From: Elysia crispata
Taxonomy: Eukaryota > Mollusca > Gastropoda > Plakobranchidae
Assembly: GCA_033675545.1 (NCBI GenBank)
Contig: JAWDGP010006429.1
Coordinates: 1 to 64,000, forward strand
Direction: 5' to 3'
Length of the DNA: 64,000 nucleotides
Both the position numbers and the translations under genes were made by a program. Below are positions 1 through 13,808 of the stretch, piece by piece (within the stretch, counting starts at the first letter, position 1; every line of letters begins with the position of its first letter). The notes beneath the pieces were generated by a model. That model was not told the origin of the DNA and did not search any database. It saw only the letters and a program-made list of their open reading frames with translations.

Positions 1-2060
1 AATTTAATATGGCCGCCGAATAATTTCTATTTTGGCCATGTCTATAATAAGCATAAATTCAAAATGCGATCGCCAGATTAATTCTATTTTGGCCATCTCT
101 ACAATTAGCATAACTACGATTTCATTCTGGTAATCTATATAAATACAATAAATCAGACATGGACGCCGGTTAATTTCTATTTCTTGGCCATCTTCCTATA
201 ATTAGCATAAATTCAGTATACGCCGGTTATTTTGATTTTGGCAATCTCTATAACAAGCATAATTTTAATGTGGCCGCCAGTTAATTCTATTTTGCCCATC
301 TCTACAATTAGCATAAATCCAATATGGCCGCCAGTGTATTCTATTTTTGCCATCTCTATAATTAGCATAATTCCAATTTTATTTTGGTAATCCATATAAG
401 TTCAATAAATTCAATATGTCATTGCCAATTAATTTCTTATTTTTGGCCACTTCTATAAATAGCACTTATGAATTCAATATGGCCGCTTCAGTTAATTTTA
501 TCCTGGGAATTCCTATAACAAGCATAATTTTAATATGGCCGCTAATTTATCTTGTTTTAATATCTACAATTAGCATAATTCCAGTATGGCGGGCTGGTTA
601 ATTTCTACTTTAGCCATCTCTATAATTAGTGATAAATTCAATATGGCCGCCGGTTAATTTCTAATTCTAGCCATCTCAATAATTAGCAGAGCAATCTCCA
701 TATGGCCGCCGGTTAATTTCTATTTTAGCCATCTCTAAAATTTCGCATAAATTCATTATGGTCGCCGGTTAGTTTTATCTTGGTAATCTCTGCAAAACAA
801 ACATAATTTTAATGTGGCCGCCAGTTGGTTCTACTTTGGCCATCTCTACAATTAGCATAATTCCAGTATGGCGGCCGGTTAATTTTATTTTGGTAATATA
901 TAAGTTCTATAAATGCATTATGGCCGCCAATTAATTCTATTTTGGCCATCTCGTAATTAGCATAAATTCAATATGGCCGCCGGATACTTTTATCTTAACA
1001 ATCTCTATAAGTAGCATAACTTTAATATGGCCGCCGGTTAATTTCTAGTTTTAGCCATCTCTATAATTAGCATATTAATTCGAATATATGGCCGTCGGTT
1101 ATATTTTATCTTTGGTAATCTCTATAACTGAAGCATAATTTTAATGTGGCCGCCAGTTGATTCTATTTCTTGGAAAATTCTCCGCAATTAGCATAAATCC
1201 AATATTGACGCCGGTTAATTTCTATTTTTGCCATCTCTATAATTAGCATAAATTCAATAAAGCCGCCGGTTAATTTCTATTTTCGCCATCTCTATAATTA
1301 GCATAAATTCCATATGGCCGCCGGTTAATTTCTTTTTTGGACATCTCTATAGTTAGCATAAATTCAATATGGCCGCCGGTTAATTTTATCTTGGTAGTTT
1401 CTATAAAAAGCAAAATTTTAATGTGGCCGCCAGTTGATTCTATTTTGCCCATCTCTAAAATTAGCATAAATCCAATATGGCCGCCGGTTAATTTCTATTT
1501 TGGCCATCTATAAAATAGCATAATTTCGATATGGCCGTCATGGTTTATTCTACTTTTGCAATATCTCTACAATTAGCATAAATCCAATATTGCCGCCGGT
1601 TAATTTTCTATTTTGGCCATCTCTATAATTAGCATAAATTCGAATATGGCCGCCGGTTAGATTTTATCTTGGTGAATCTCTATAACAAGCATAATTTTAA
1701 TGTGGCCGCCAGTTGATTCTATTTTTGGCCATCTCTACAATTAGCATAAATCCAATATAGACGCCGGTTAATTTCTATTTTGGCCATCTCTTCTAAAATT
1801 AGCATAAATTCAATATGGCCGCTGCCGGTTAATTTCTATTTTGGTAATCTTTAAGTAATTAGCATAAATTTATGACCAATATTGACGCCGGTTAATTTCT
1901 ATTTTGCTTCCATCTTCTATAATTGGCATAAATTCAATATGGCCGCCGGTTAATTTCTTCTTTTTGGCCATCTCTATAATTCTAGCATAAATTCAATATG
2001 GCCGCCGGTTAATTCTATTTTGGCCATCTCTATAATGGCAGCATAATTTCAATATAGCCG
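1..2060 (+). repeat. Divergent left part of the satellite
   Basis: In the first ~2 kb the same monomers carry many small insertions (extra CT, TTCT or TGA), truncations and substitutions, and the A-B-C order is hard to follow. From about 2,060 onward monomers are nearly uniform. Either this is an old, unhomogenised stretch of the array or it is a stretch of poor base calling. Confidence 0.7.
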
Positions 2061-5000
2061 CCGGTTAATTTTATTTTGGCCATCTCTATAAATGGCATAA
2101 ACTTAATATGGCCGCCAGTTGATTATCTATTTTGGCCATCTCTATAATTAGCATAAATTCAATATGGCCGCCGGTTAATTTCTATTTTGGCCATCTCTAT
2201 AATTAGCATAATTTCAATATGGCCGCCGGTTAATTCTATTTTGGCCATCTCTATAATTAGCATAAATTCAATATGGCCGCCGTTAATTTTATCTTGGCCA
2301 TCTCTATAATTAGCATAATTTTAATGTGGCCGCCAGTTGATTCTATTTTGGCCATCTCTACAATTAGCATAAATCCAATATTGACGCCGGTTAATTTCTA
2401 TTTTAGCCATCTCTATAATTAGCATAAATTCAATATGGCCGCCGGTTAATTTCTATTTTGGCCATCTCTATAAATAGCATAGATTCAATATGGCCGCCGG
2501 ATAATTTTATCTTGGTAATCTCTATAACAAGCATAATTTCAATATGGCCGCCGGTTAATTTCTATTTTGGCCATCTCTATAATTAGCATAATTCCAGTAT
2601 GGCGGCCGGTTAATTTAATTCTTGGTAATCTCTATAATTAGCATAAATTCAATATGGTCGCCGGTTAATTTCTATTTTGGCCATCTCTATAATTAGCATA
2701 AATTCAATATGGCCGCCGGTTAATTTCTATTTTGGCCATCTCTATAATTAGCATAAATTCAATATGGCCGCCGGTTAATTTTATCTTGGTAATCTCTATA
2801 ACAAGCATAATTTTAATGTGGCCGCCAGTTGATTCTTTTTTGGCCATCTCTACAATTAGCATAAATCCAATATAGGCGCCGGTTAATTTCTATTTTGGCC
2901 ATCTCTATAATTAGCATAAATTCAATATGGCCGCCGGTTAATTTCTATTTTGGCCATCTCTATAATTAGCATAAATTCAATATGGCCGCCGGTTAATTTC
3001 TATTTTGGCCATCTCTATAATTAGCATAAATTCAATATGGCCGCCGGTTAATTTCTATTTTGGCCATCTCTATAATAAGCATAATTTAAATATGGCCGCC
3101 AGTTAATTTTATTTTGGCCATCTCTATAATTAGCATAAATTCAATATGGCCGCCGGTTAATTTCTATTTTGGCCATCTCTATAAATAGCATAAATTCAAT
3201 ATGGCCGCCGGTTAATTTCTATTTTGGCCATCTCTATAATTAGCATAAATTCAATATGGCCGCCGGTTAATTTCTATTTTGGCCATCTCTATAATTAGCA
3301 TAAATTCAATATGGCCGCCGGTTAATTTTATCTTGGTAATCTCTATAACAAGCATAATTTTAATGTGGCCGCCAGTTGATTCTATTTTGGCCATCTCTAC
3401 AATTAGCATAAATCCAATATTGCCGCCGGTTAATTTCTATTTTGGCCATCTCTATAATTAGCATAAATTCAATATGGCCGCCGGTTAATTTTATCTTGGT
3501 AATCTCTATAACAAGCATAATTTTAATATGGCCGCCAGTTGATTCTATTTTGGCCATCTCTATAATTAGCATAAATTCAATATAGCCGCCGGTTAATTTC
3601 TATTTTGGCCATCTCTATAATTAGCATAAATTCAATATGGCCGCCGGTTAATTTTATTTTGGTAATCTCTATAACAAGCATAATTTTAAATTGCCGGCCG
3701 GTTGATTCTATTTTGGCCATCTCTATAATTAGCATAAATTCAATATAGACGCCGGTTAATTTCTATTTTGGCCATCTCTATAATTAGCATAAATTCAATA
3801 TGGCCGCCAGTTAATTTCTATTTTGGCCATCTCTATAATTAGCATAAATTCAATATGGCCGCCAGTTAATTTTATCTTGTCAATCTCTATAACAAGCATA
3901 ATTTTAATGTGGCCGCCAGTTGATTCTATTTTGGCCATCTCTACAATTAGCATAAATCCAATATTGACGCCGGTTAATTTCTATTTTGGCCATCTCTATA
4001 ATTAGCATAAATTCAATATGGCCGCCGGTTAATTTTATTTTGGTAATCTCTATAACAAGCATAATTTTAATGTGGCCGCTAGATGATTCTATTTTGGCCC
4101 TCTCTATAATTGGCAGAAATCCAATATAGACGCCGGTTAATTTCTTTTTTGGCCATCTCTATAACTAGCATAAATTCCATATGGCCGCCGGTTAATTTCT
4201 ATTTTGTCCATCTCTATAATTAGCATAAATTCAATATGGCCGCTGGTTAATTTTATCTTGGCAATCTCTATAACAAGCATTATTTTAATGTGGCCGCCAG
4301 TTGATTCTATTTTGGCCATCTCTACAATTAGCATAAATCCAATATGGCCGCCGGTTAATTTCTATTTTGGCCATCTCTATAATTAGCATAAATTCAATAT
4401 GGCCGCCGGTTAATTTTATCTTGGTAATCTCTATAACAAGCATAATTTTAATGTGGCCGCCAGTTGATTCTATTTCTTGGCCATCTCTATAATTAGCATA
4501 AATCCAATATGGCCGCCGGTTAATTTCTATTTTGGCCATCTCTATAATTAGCATAAATTCAATATGGCCGCCGGTTAATTTTATCTTGGTAATCTCTATA
4601 ACAAGCATAATTTTAATGTGGCCGCCAGTTGATTCTATTTTGGCCATCTCTACAATTAGCATAAATCCAATATAGACGCCTGTTAATTTCTATTTTGGCC
4701 ATCTCTATAATTAGCATAAATTCAATATGGCCGCCGGTTAATTTTATCTTGGTAATCTCTATAACAAGCATAATTTTAATGTGGCCGCCAGTTGATTCTA
4801 TTTTGGCCATCTCTATAATTAGCATAAATTCAATATGGCCGCCGGTTTATTTCTATTTTGGCCATCTCTATAATTAGCATAAATTCAATATGGCCGCCGG
4901 TTAATTTCTATTTTGGCCATCTCCATAATTAGCATAAATTCAATATGGCCGCCGGTTAATTTATATTATGGCCATCTCCACAATTAGCATAAATTAATTA

Positions 5001-5296
5001 AGTCCGCCGGTTTATTTCTATTTTAGCCATCTCTATAATTAGCATTAATTTAATATGGCCGCCGGTTAATTTTATCTTGGTAATCTCTATAACAAGGATA
5101 ATTTTAATGTGGCCGACAGTTGATTCTTTTTTTTCCCATGTCTATAATTAGCATAAATTCAATATGGCCGCCGGTTAGTTTCTATTTTGGCCATCTCTAT
5201 AATTAGCATAAATTCAATATGGCCGCCGGTTTATTTCTATTTTGGCCATCTCTATAATTAGCATAAATTCAATATGGCCGCCGGTTAATTTCTATT

Positions 5297-8200
5297 TTGG
5301 CCATCTCCATAATTAGCATAATTCCAATATGGCCGCCAGTTTATTCTATTTTGGCAATCTCTATAATTAGCATAAATTTAATATGGCCGCCGGTTAATTT
5401 TATCTTGGTAATCTCTATAACAAGCATAATTTTAATGTGGCCGCCAGTTGATTCTATTTTGGCCATCTCTACAATTAGCATAAATCCAATATAGCCGCCG
5501 GTTAATTTCTATTTTGGCAATCTCTATAATTAGCATAAATTTAATATGGCCGCCGGTTAATTTTATCTTGGTAATCTCTATAACAAGCATAATTTTAATG
5601 TGGCCGCTAGATGATTCTATTTTGTCCATCTCTATAATTAGCATAAATTCAATATGGCCGCTGGTTAATTTTATCTTGGCAATCTCTATAACAAGCATTA
5701 TTTTAATGTGGCCGCTAGTTGATTCTATTTTGCCCATCTCTACAATTAGCATAAATCCAATATTGACGCCGGTTAATTTCTATTTTGGCCATCTCTATAA
5801 TTAGCATAAATTCAATATGGCCGCCGGTTAATTTTATCTTGGTAATCTCTAAAACAAGCATAATTTTAATGTGGCCGCCAGTTGATTCTATTTTGGCCAT
5901 CTCTACAATTAGCATAAATTCAATATAGCCGCCGGTTAATTTCTATTTTGGCCATCTCTATAATTAGCATAAATTCAATATGGCCGCCGGTTAATTTCTA
6001 TTTTGCCCATCTCTATAATTAGCATAATTTTAATGTGGCCGCCAGTTGATTTTATTTTTGCCATCTCTACAATTAGCATAAATCCAATATAGACGCCGGT
6101 TAATTTCTATTTTGGCCATCTCTATAATTAGCATAAATTCAATATGGCCGCTGGTTAATTTTATCTTGGTAATCTCTATAACAAGCATAATTTTAATGTG
6201 GCCGCCAGTTGATTCTATTTTGCCCATCTCTACAATTAGCATAAATCCAATATTGACGCCGGTTAATTTCTATTTTGGCCATCTCTATAATTAGCATAAA
6301 TTCAATATGGCCGCCGGTTAATTTCTATTTTGGCCATCTCTATAATTAGCATATATTCAATATGGCCGCCGGTTAATTTCTATTTTGGCCATCTCCATAA
6401 TTAGCATAATTCCAATATGGCCGCCAGTTTATTCTATTTTGGCAATCTCTATAATTAGCATAAATTCAATATGGCCGCCGGTTAATTTTATCTTGGTAAT
6501 CTCTATAACAAGCATAATTTTAATGTGGCCGCCAGTTGATTCTATTTTGGCCATCTCTACAATTAGGATAAATCCAATATAGCCGCCGGTTAATTTCTAT
6601 TTTGGCAATCTCTATAATTAGCATATTTCCAATATGGCCGCCGATTAATTTTATCTTGGTAATCTCTATAACAAGCATAATTTTAATGTGGCCGCCAGTT
6701 GATTCTATTTTGGCCATCTCTATAATTAGCATAAATTCAATATGGCCGCCGGTTAATTTTATCTTGGCAATCTCTATAACAAGCATAATTTTAATGTGGC
6801 CGCCAGTTGATTCTATTTTGCCCATCTCTACAATTAGCATAAATCCAATATTGACGCCGGTTAATTTCTATTTTGGCCATCTCTATAATTAGCATAAATT
6901 CAATATGGCCGCCGGTTAATTTTATCTTGGTAATCTCTATAACAAGCATAATTTTTATGTGGCCGCCTGTTAATTTCTATTTTGGCCATCTCTACAATTA
7001 GCATAAATCCAATATAGCCGCCGGTTAATTTCTATTTTGGCCATCTCTATAATTAGCATAAATTCAATATGGCCGCCGGTTAATTTCTATTTTGGCCATC
7101 TCTATAATTAGCATAAATTCAATATGGCCGCCGGTTAATTTTATCTTGGTAATCTCTATAACAAGCATAATTTTAATGTGGCCGCCAGTTGATTCTATTT
7201 TGCCCATCTCTACAATTAGCATAAATCCAATATTGACGCCGGTTAATTTCTATTTTGGCCATCTCTATAATTAGCATAAATTCAATATGGCCGCCGGTTT
7301 ATTTCTATTTTGGCCATCTCTATAATTAGCATAAATTCAATATGGCCGCCGGTTAATTTCTATTTTGGCCATCTCTATAATTAGCATAATTCCAATATGG
7401 CCGCCAGTTTATTCTATTTTGGCAATCTCTATAATTAGCATAAATTTAATATGGCCGCCGGTTAATTTTATCTTGGTAATCTCTATAACAAGCATAATTT
7501 TAATGTGGCCGCCAGTTGATTCTATTTTGGCCATCTCTACAATTAGCATAAATCCAATATAGCCGCCGGTTAATTTCTATTTTGGCCATCTCTATAATTA
7601 GCATATTTCCAATATGGCCGCCGGTTAATTTTATCTTGGTAATCTCTATAAAAAGCATATTTCTAATATGGCCGCTGGATGATTCTATTTTGTCCATCTC
7701 TATAATTAGCATAAATTCAATATGGCCGCCGGTTAATTTTATCTTGGCAATCTCTATAACAAGCATAATTTTAATGTGGCCGCCAGTTGATTCTATTTTG
7801 CCCATCTCTACAATTAGCATAAATCCAATATTGACGCCGGTTAATTTCTATTTTGGCCATCTCTATAATTAGCATAAATTCAATATGGCCGCCGGTTAAT
7901 TTTATCTTGGTAATCTCTAAAACAAGCATAATTTTTATGTGGCCGCCAGTTGATTCTATTTTGGCCATCTCTACAATTAGGATCAATCCAATATAGCCGC
8001 CGGTTAATTTCTATTTTGGCCATCTCTATAATTAGCATAAATTCAATATGGCCGCCGGTTAATTTTATTTTGGTAATCTCTATAACAAGCATAATTTTAA
8101 TGTGGCCGCCAGTTGATTCTATTTTGGCCATCTCTATAATTAGCATAAATCCAATATAGACGCCGGTTAATTTCTATTTTGGCCATCTCTATAATTAGCA

Positions 8201-11200
8201 TAAATTCAATACGGCCGCCGGTTAATTTCTATTTTGGCCATCTCTATAATTAGCATAAATTCAATATGGCCGCTGGTTAATTTTATCTTGGCAATCTCTA
8301 TAACAAGCATAATTTTAATGTGGCCGCCAGTTGATTCTATTTTGCCCATCTCTACAATTAGCATAAATCCAATATTGACGCCGGTTAATTTCTATTTTGG
8401 CCATCTCTACAATTAGCATAAATTCAATATGGCCGCCGGTTAGTTTTATCTTGGTAATCTCTAAAACAAGCATAATTTTAATGTGGCCGCCAGTTGATTC
8501 TATTTTGGCCATCTCTATAATTAGCATAAATTCCATACGGCCGCCGGTTAATTTCTATTTTGGCCATCTCTATAATTAGCATAAATTCAATATGGCCGCT
8601 GGTTAATTTTATCTTGGTAATCTCTATAACAAGCATAATTTTAATGTGGCCGCCAGTTGATTCTATTTTGGCCATCTCTACAATTAGCATAAATCCAATA
8701 TTGACCGCGGTTAATTTCTATTTTGGCCATCTCTACAATTAGCATAAATTCAATATGGCCGCCGGTTAATTTCATCTTGGTAATCTCTATAACAAGCATA
8801 ATTTTAATGTGGCCGCCAGTTGATTCTATTTTGGCCATCTCTATAATTAGCATAAATTCCATACGGCCGCCGGTTTATTTCTAATTTGGCCATCTCTATA
8901 ATTAGCATAAATTCAATATGGCCGCCGGTTTATTTCTATTTTGGCCATCTCCATAATTGGCATAAATTCAATATGGCCGCCGGTTAATTTTTATTTTGGC
9001 CATCTCCATAATTAGCATAATTCCAATATGGCCGCTAGTTTATTCTATTTTGGCAATCTTTATAATTAGCATAAATTTAATATGGCCGCCGGTTAATTTT
9101 ATCTTGGTAATCTCTAAAACAAGCATAATTTTAATGTGGCCGCCAGTTGATTCTATTTTGGCCATCTCTATAATTAGCATAAATTCCATACGGCCGCCGG
9201 TTAATTTCTATTTTGGCCATCTCTATAATTAGCATAAATTCAATATGGCCGCCGGTTTATTTCTATTTTGGCCATCTCTATAATTAGCATAAATTCAATA
9301 TGGCCGCCGGTTAATTTCTATTTTGGCCATCTCCATAATTAGCATAATTCCAATATGGCCGCCAGTTTATTCTATTTTGGCAATCTCTATAATTAGCATA
9401 AATTTAATATGGCCGCCGGTTAATTTTATCTTGGTAATCTCTATAACAAGCATAATTTTAATGTGGCCGCCAGTTGATTCTATTTTGGCCATCTCTACAA
9501 TTAGGATAAATCCAATATAGCCGCCGGTTAATTTCTATTTTGGCCATCTCTATAATTAGCATATTTCCAATATGGCCGCCGGTTAATTTTATCTTGGTAA
9601 TCTCTATAACAAGCATAATTTTAATGTGGCCGCTAGATGATTCTATTTTGTCCATCTCTATAATTAGCATAAATTCAATATGGCCGCTGGTTAATTTTAT
9701 CTTGGCAATCTCTATAACAAGCATTATTTTAATGTGGCCGCTAGTTGATTCTATTTTGCCCATCTCTACAATTAGCATAAATCCAATATTGACGCCGGTT
9801 AATTTCTATTTTGGCCATCTCTACAATTAGCATAAATTCAATATGGCCGCCGGTTAGTTTTATCTTGGTAATCTCTAAAACAAGCATAATTTTAATGTGG
9901 ACGCCAGTTGATTCTATTTTGGCCATCTCTACAGTTAGGATCAATCCAATATAGCCGCCGGTTAATTTCTATTTTGGCAATCTCTATAATTAGCATAAAT
10001 TCAATATGGCCGCCGGTTTATTTCTATTTTGGCCATCTCTATAATTAGCATAATTTTAATGTGGCCGCCAGTTGATTTCTATTTTGGCCACCTCTACAAT
10101 TAGCATAAATCCAATATTGACGCCGGTTAATTTCTATTTTGGCCATCTCTAAAATTAGCATAAATTCAATATGGCCGCTGGTTAATTTTATCTCTGTAAT
10201 CTCTATAACAAGCATAATTTTAATGTGGCCGCCAGTTGATTCTATTTTGCCCATCTCTACAATTAGCATAAATCCAATATTGACGCCGGTTAATTTCTAT
10301 TTTGGCCATCTCTATAATTAGCATAAATTCAATATGGTCGCCGGTTTATTTCTATTTTGGCCATCTCTATAATTAGCATAAATTCAATATGGCCGCCGGT
10401 TAATTTCTATTTTGGCCATCTCCATAATTAGCATAATTCCAATATGGCCGCCAGTTTATTCTATTTTGGCAATCTCTATAATTAGCATAAATTTAATATG
10501 GCCGCCGGTTAATTTTATCTTGGTAATCTCTATAACAAGCATAATTTTAATGTGGCCGCCAGTTGATTCTATTTTGGCCATCTCTACAATTAGGATAAAT
10601 CCAATATAGCCGTCGGTTAATTTCTATTTTGGCAATCTCTATAATTAGCATATTTCCAATATGGCCGCCGGTTAATTTTATCTTGGTAATCTCTATAACA
10701 AGCATAATTTTAATGTGGCCGCTAGATGATTCTATTTTGTCCATCTCTATAATTAGCATAAATTCAATATGGCCGCTGGTTAATTTTATCTTGGCAATCT
10801 CTATAACAAGCATTATTTTAATGTGGCCGCCAGTTGATTCTATTTTGCCCATCTCTACAATTAGCATAAATCCAATATTGACGCCGGTTAATTTCTATTT
10901 TGGCCATCTCTACAATTAGCATAAATTCAATATGGCCGCCGGTTAGTTTTATCTTGGTAATCTCTAAAACAAGCATAATTTTTATGTGGCCGCCAGTTGA
11001 TTCTATTTTGGCCATCTCTACAATTAGGATCAATCCAATATAGCCGCCGGTTAATTTCTATTTTGGCCATCTCCATAATTAGCATAAATTCAATATGGCC
11101 GCCGGTTTATTTCTATTTTGGCCATCTCTATAATTAGCATAATTTTAATGTGGCCGCCAGTTGATTCTATTTTGGCCATCTCTACAATTAGCATAAATCC

Positions 11201-12640
11201 AATATTGACGCCGGTTAATTTCTATTTTGGCCATCTCTAAAATTAGCATAAATTCAATATGGCCGCTGGTTAATTTTATCTCTGTAATCTCTATAACAAG
11301 CATAATTTTAATGTGGCCGCCAGTTGATTCTATTTTGCCCATCTCTACAATTAGCATAAATCCAATATTGACGCCGGTTAATTTCTATTTTGGCCATCTC
11401 TATAATTAGCATAAATTCAATATGGTCGCCGGTTTATTTCTATTTTGGCCATCTCTATAATTAGCATATATTCAATATGGCGGCCGGTTAATTTCTATTT
11501 TGGCAATCTCTATAATTAGCATAAATCCAATATAGCCGCCGGTTTATTTCTATTTTGGCCATCTCTATAATTAGCATAAATTCAATATGGCCGCCGGTTA
11601 ATTTCTATTTTGGCCATCTCCATAATTAGCATAATTCCAATATGGCCGCCAGTTTATTCTATTTTGGCAATCTCTATAATTAGCATAAATTTAATATGGC
11701 GGCCGGTTAATTTTATCTTGGTAATCTCTAAAACAAGCATAATTTTAATGTGGCCGCCAGTTGATTCTATTTTGCCCATCTCTACAATTAGCATAAATCC
11801 AATATTGACGCCGGTTAATTTCTATTTTGGCCATCTCTATAATTAGCATAAATTCAATATGGCCGCTGGTTAATTTTATCTTGGCAATCTCTATAACAAG
11901 CATAATTTTAATGTGGCCGCCAGTTGATTCTATTTTGGCCATCTCTACAATTAGCATAAATCCAATATTGACGCCGGTTAATTTCTATTTTGGCCATCTC
12001 TACAATTAGCATAAATTCAATATGGCCGCCGGTTAATTTTATCTTGGTAATCTCTATAGTTAGCATAAATTCAATATGGCCGCCGGTTAATTTCTATTTT
12101 GGCCATCTCCATAATTAGCATAATTCCAATATGGCCGCCAGTTTATTCTATTTTGGCAATCTCTATAATTAGCATAAATTTAATATGGCCGCCGGTTAAT
12201 TTTATCTTGGTAATCTCTATAACAAGCATAATTTTAATGTGGCCGCCAGTTGATTCTATTTTGGCCATCTCTACAATTAGGATAAATCCAATATAGCCGC
12301 CGGTTAATTTCTATTTTGGCAATCTCTATAATTGGCATATTTCCAATATGGCCGCCGGTTAATTTTATCTTGGTAATCTCTATAACAAGCATAATTTTAA
12401 TGTGGCCGCCAGTTGATTCTATTTTGCCCATCTCTACAATTAGCATAAATCCAATATTGACGCCGGTTAATTTCTATTTTGGCCATCTCTATAATTAGCA
12501 TAAATTCAATATGGCCGCCGGTTAATTTCTATTTTGGCCATCTCCATAATTAGCATAATTCCAATATGGCCGCCAGTTTATTCTATTTTGGCAATCTCTA
12601 TAATTAGCATGATTCCAGTATGGCGGCCGGTTAATTCTTA
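5297..12640 (+). repeat. Satellite segment with super-periodicity (about 1,088, 980 and 489 bp)
   Basis: A marker monomer (GGCCGCCAGTTTATTC followed by TATTTTGGCAATCTC, or GGCCGCTAG at 9,030) starts at 5331, 6419, 7399, 9030, 9357, 10446, 11644, 12133 and 12568. The gaps are 1088, 980, 1631, 327, 1089, 1198, 489 and 435 bp, which fit 20, 18, 30, 6, 20, 22, 9 and 8 monomers of ~54.4 bp. Whole blocks repeat: the block at 9.46-9.83 kb recurs at 10.55-10.92 kb with a shift of 1,089 bp. This is a second level of higher-order structure above the 163-bp trimer. Confidence 0.85.
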
Positions 12641-12689
12641 TTTGGATGTCTCTATAATTAGCATATTTCCAATTTTACTCGGGTCTGAA

Positions 12690-13808
12690 ATTCGATTAGA
12701 TTTTGATAATATGGTATTATTTTGATGATTTATAGGGATCATTTCGATTCTACAGCATGTCTATTGTATTAGTATAGAGAAAGAAAAAATGGAAATCTTT
12801 CTAGCGTTTTGAATTTTTTTTTATTTCGAATTCTATTCTATTGTAATATTTAATTATGCTTGATTTGTAGAGATAGAAATAAAGAGGATTTTGTCACCCC
12901 TATTTAATTATTCAATATTGATTCACCATCTTTGTGGCAGTTGGCTATTCCATGTTATGTTCCCAACACATATCACCCATGCATTTTTATCAATTCGGCA
13001 ATAAGGGTTTATGTTTCTATTACTGTAAATGGAGTTCAATATTTCTTTTGTATAAAAATGACGGATCTTAAACTCTGTGCAAATTGCAATGAATTGAAAT
13101 TACTTGATGAATACCATAAACACATACGAAAACCTATTAAAAACAAGACATTTATAAAAAACAACAAAGACAGATAAAAAAAAGAGTGTTATCTGAGTTT
13201 ATTCAGAGAAATCCAAATTATAAAAATATAAAAAGAAATCATTATAATACACATTGTTTTCTAAAATAATTAAAAAGACACATACCAGTCTTTTAAAAAT
13301 AACGTCAGTGAAACTTATGTATATAACATAAACGAATATGACATTTTCATTAAAAGAGATAATACATATAAGGGCATTGCCTGTTAAATGAACTTTAATT
13401 TGTTTGACTTTCAGCTCACATTGCATTACAATAAAAGACAATTAATACTTCACATAAAATTTTTTCAAAAACATTAATTAGGTTTTTACTCCAGTCAAGA
13501 TAGTTTCCATGTTCTCTTTAAATGCGTTATCCAGAGAAATAGTAACTGGATGATAAGAAAGCTTTGAGGATTCAAACAAGGTCCCACGTTTTACTTCTGA
13601 AAAGGAATCACAAAAAAGAAAGATTAATATGGGGGGTGAAACCTTAGCCAAATAAAGACTAGGAAAAAAAGACGAGGCAACAAACGTTTGTGTCTTTTGT
13701 TAATCCAAAACTAGGTCGACCGTTTCCACAAGAACCACCACCTTGACATTTACAATGTAAAAGAACACGTCCTCTCTATGTTTTGAGAACGATGTTGTTT
13801 TGACTGTT
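12690..13808 (+). repeat. Segmental duplication, copy 1 (split by a ~780-bp segment)
   Basis: Two blocks, 12,690-12,810 and 13,587-13,808, together match the contiguous block 13,809-14,141. In this copy they are separated by 776 bp. The hexamer CGTTTT occurs at both junctions (12,805 and 13,587) but only once in copy 2. Confidence 0.88.
12811..13586 (+). other. Segment present in only one duplicate; holds a short Cys-pair reading frame
   Basis: AT-rich segment that is either an insertion with a 6-bp CGTTTT target duplication or sequence lost from copy 2 by CGTTTT microhomology. Its ends show no inverted repeats. An ATG at 13,058 opens a 39-residue frame to 13,177 beginning MTDLKLCANCNELKLLDEY. 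The CxxC followed by K-x-LDEY resembles the first zinc-binding half of some HNH-nuclease-associated motifs (from memory). The frame ends too early to be a full domain, so it is probably a relic or chance. Confidence 0.4.

Larger units (their letters stand above)
1..12680 (+). repeat. Satellite array of 54/55-bp monomers with 163-bp trimer periodicity
   Basis: Over 12 kb of uninterrupted head-to-tail tandem repeat, all in one orientation. The monomer is 54 or 55 bp and is recognised by the core ATGGCCGCCGGTTAAT, then TTTTGGCCATCTCTATAA and TAGCATAAATTCAA. Three monomer types alternate. Type A (55 bp) carries TTAATTTCTATTTTGGCC. Type B (54 bp) carries TTAATTTTATCTTGGTAA and ATAACAAGCATAATTTTAA. 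Type C (54 bp) carries AGTTGATTCTATTTTGGCC and CTACAATTAGCATAAATCC. Together they form a 163-bp trimer; landmarks at 8,234, 8,397 and 8,560 are exactly 163 bp apart. Short open frames occur on both strands because a 54-bp unit equals 18 codons. Most plus-strand ones lack an ATG and they are not counted as genes. The array is open at the left edge, so its full length is unknown. A centromeric or heterochromatic role is possible but is only inference. Confidence 0.97.

Noticed and set aside
213-12725. Dozens of 60-125-residue open frames on both strands
   Set aside because: They are a by-product of the 54-bp monomer (18 codons). Most plus-strand ones lack ATG, frames break at each 55-bp monomer, and the same peptides occur on both strands.
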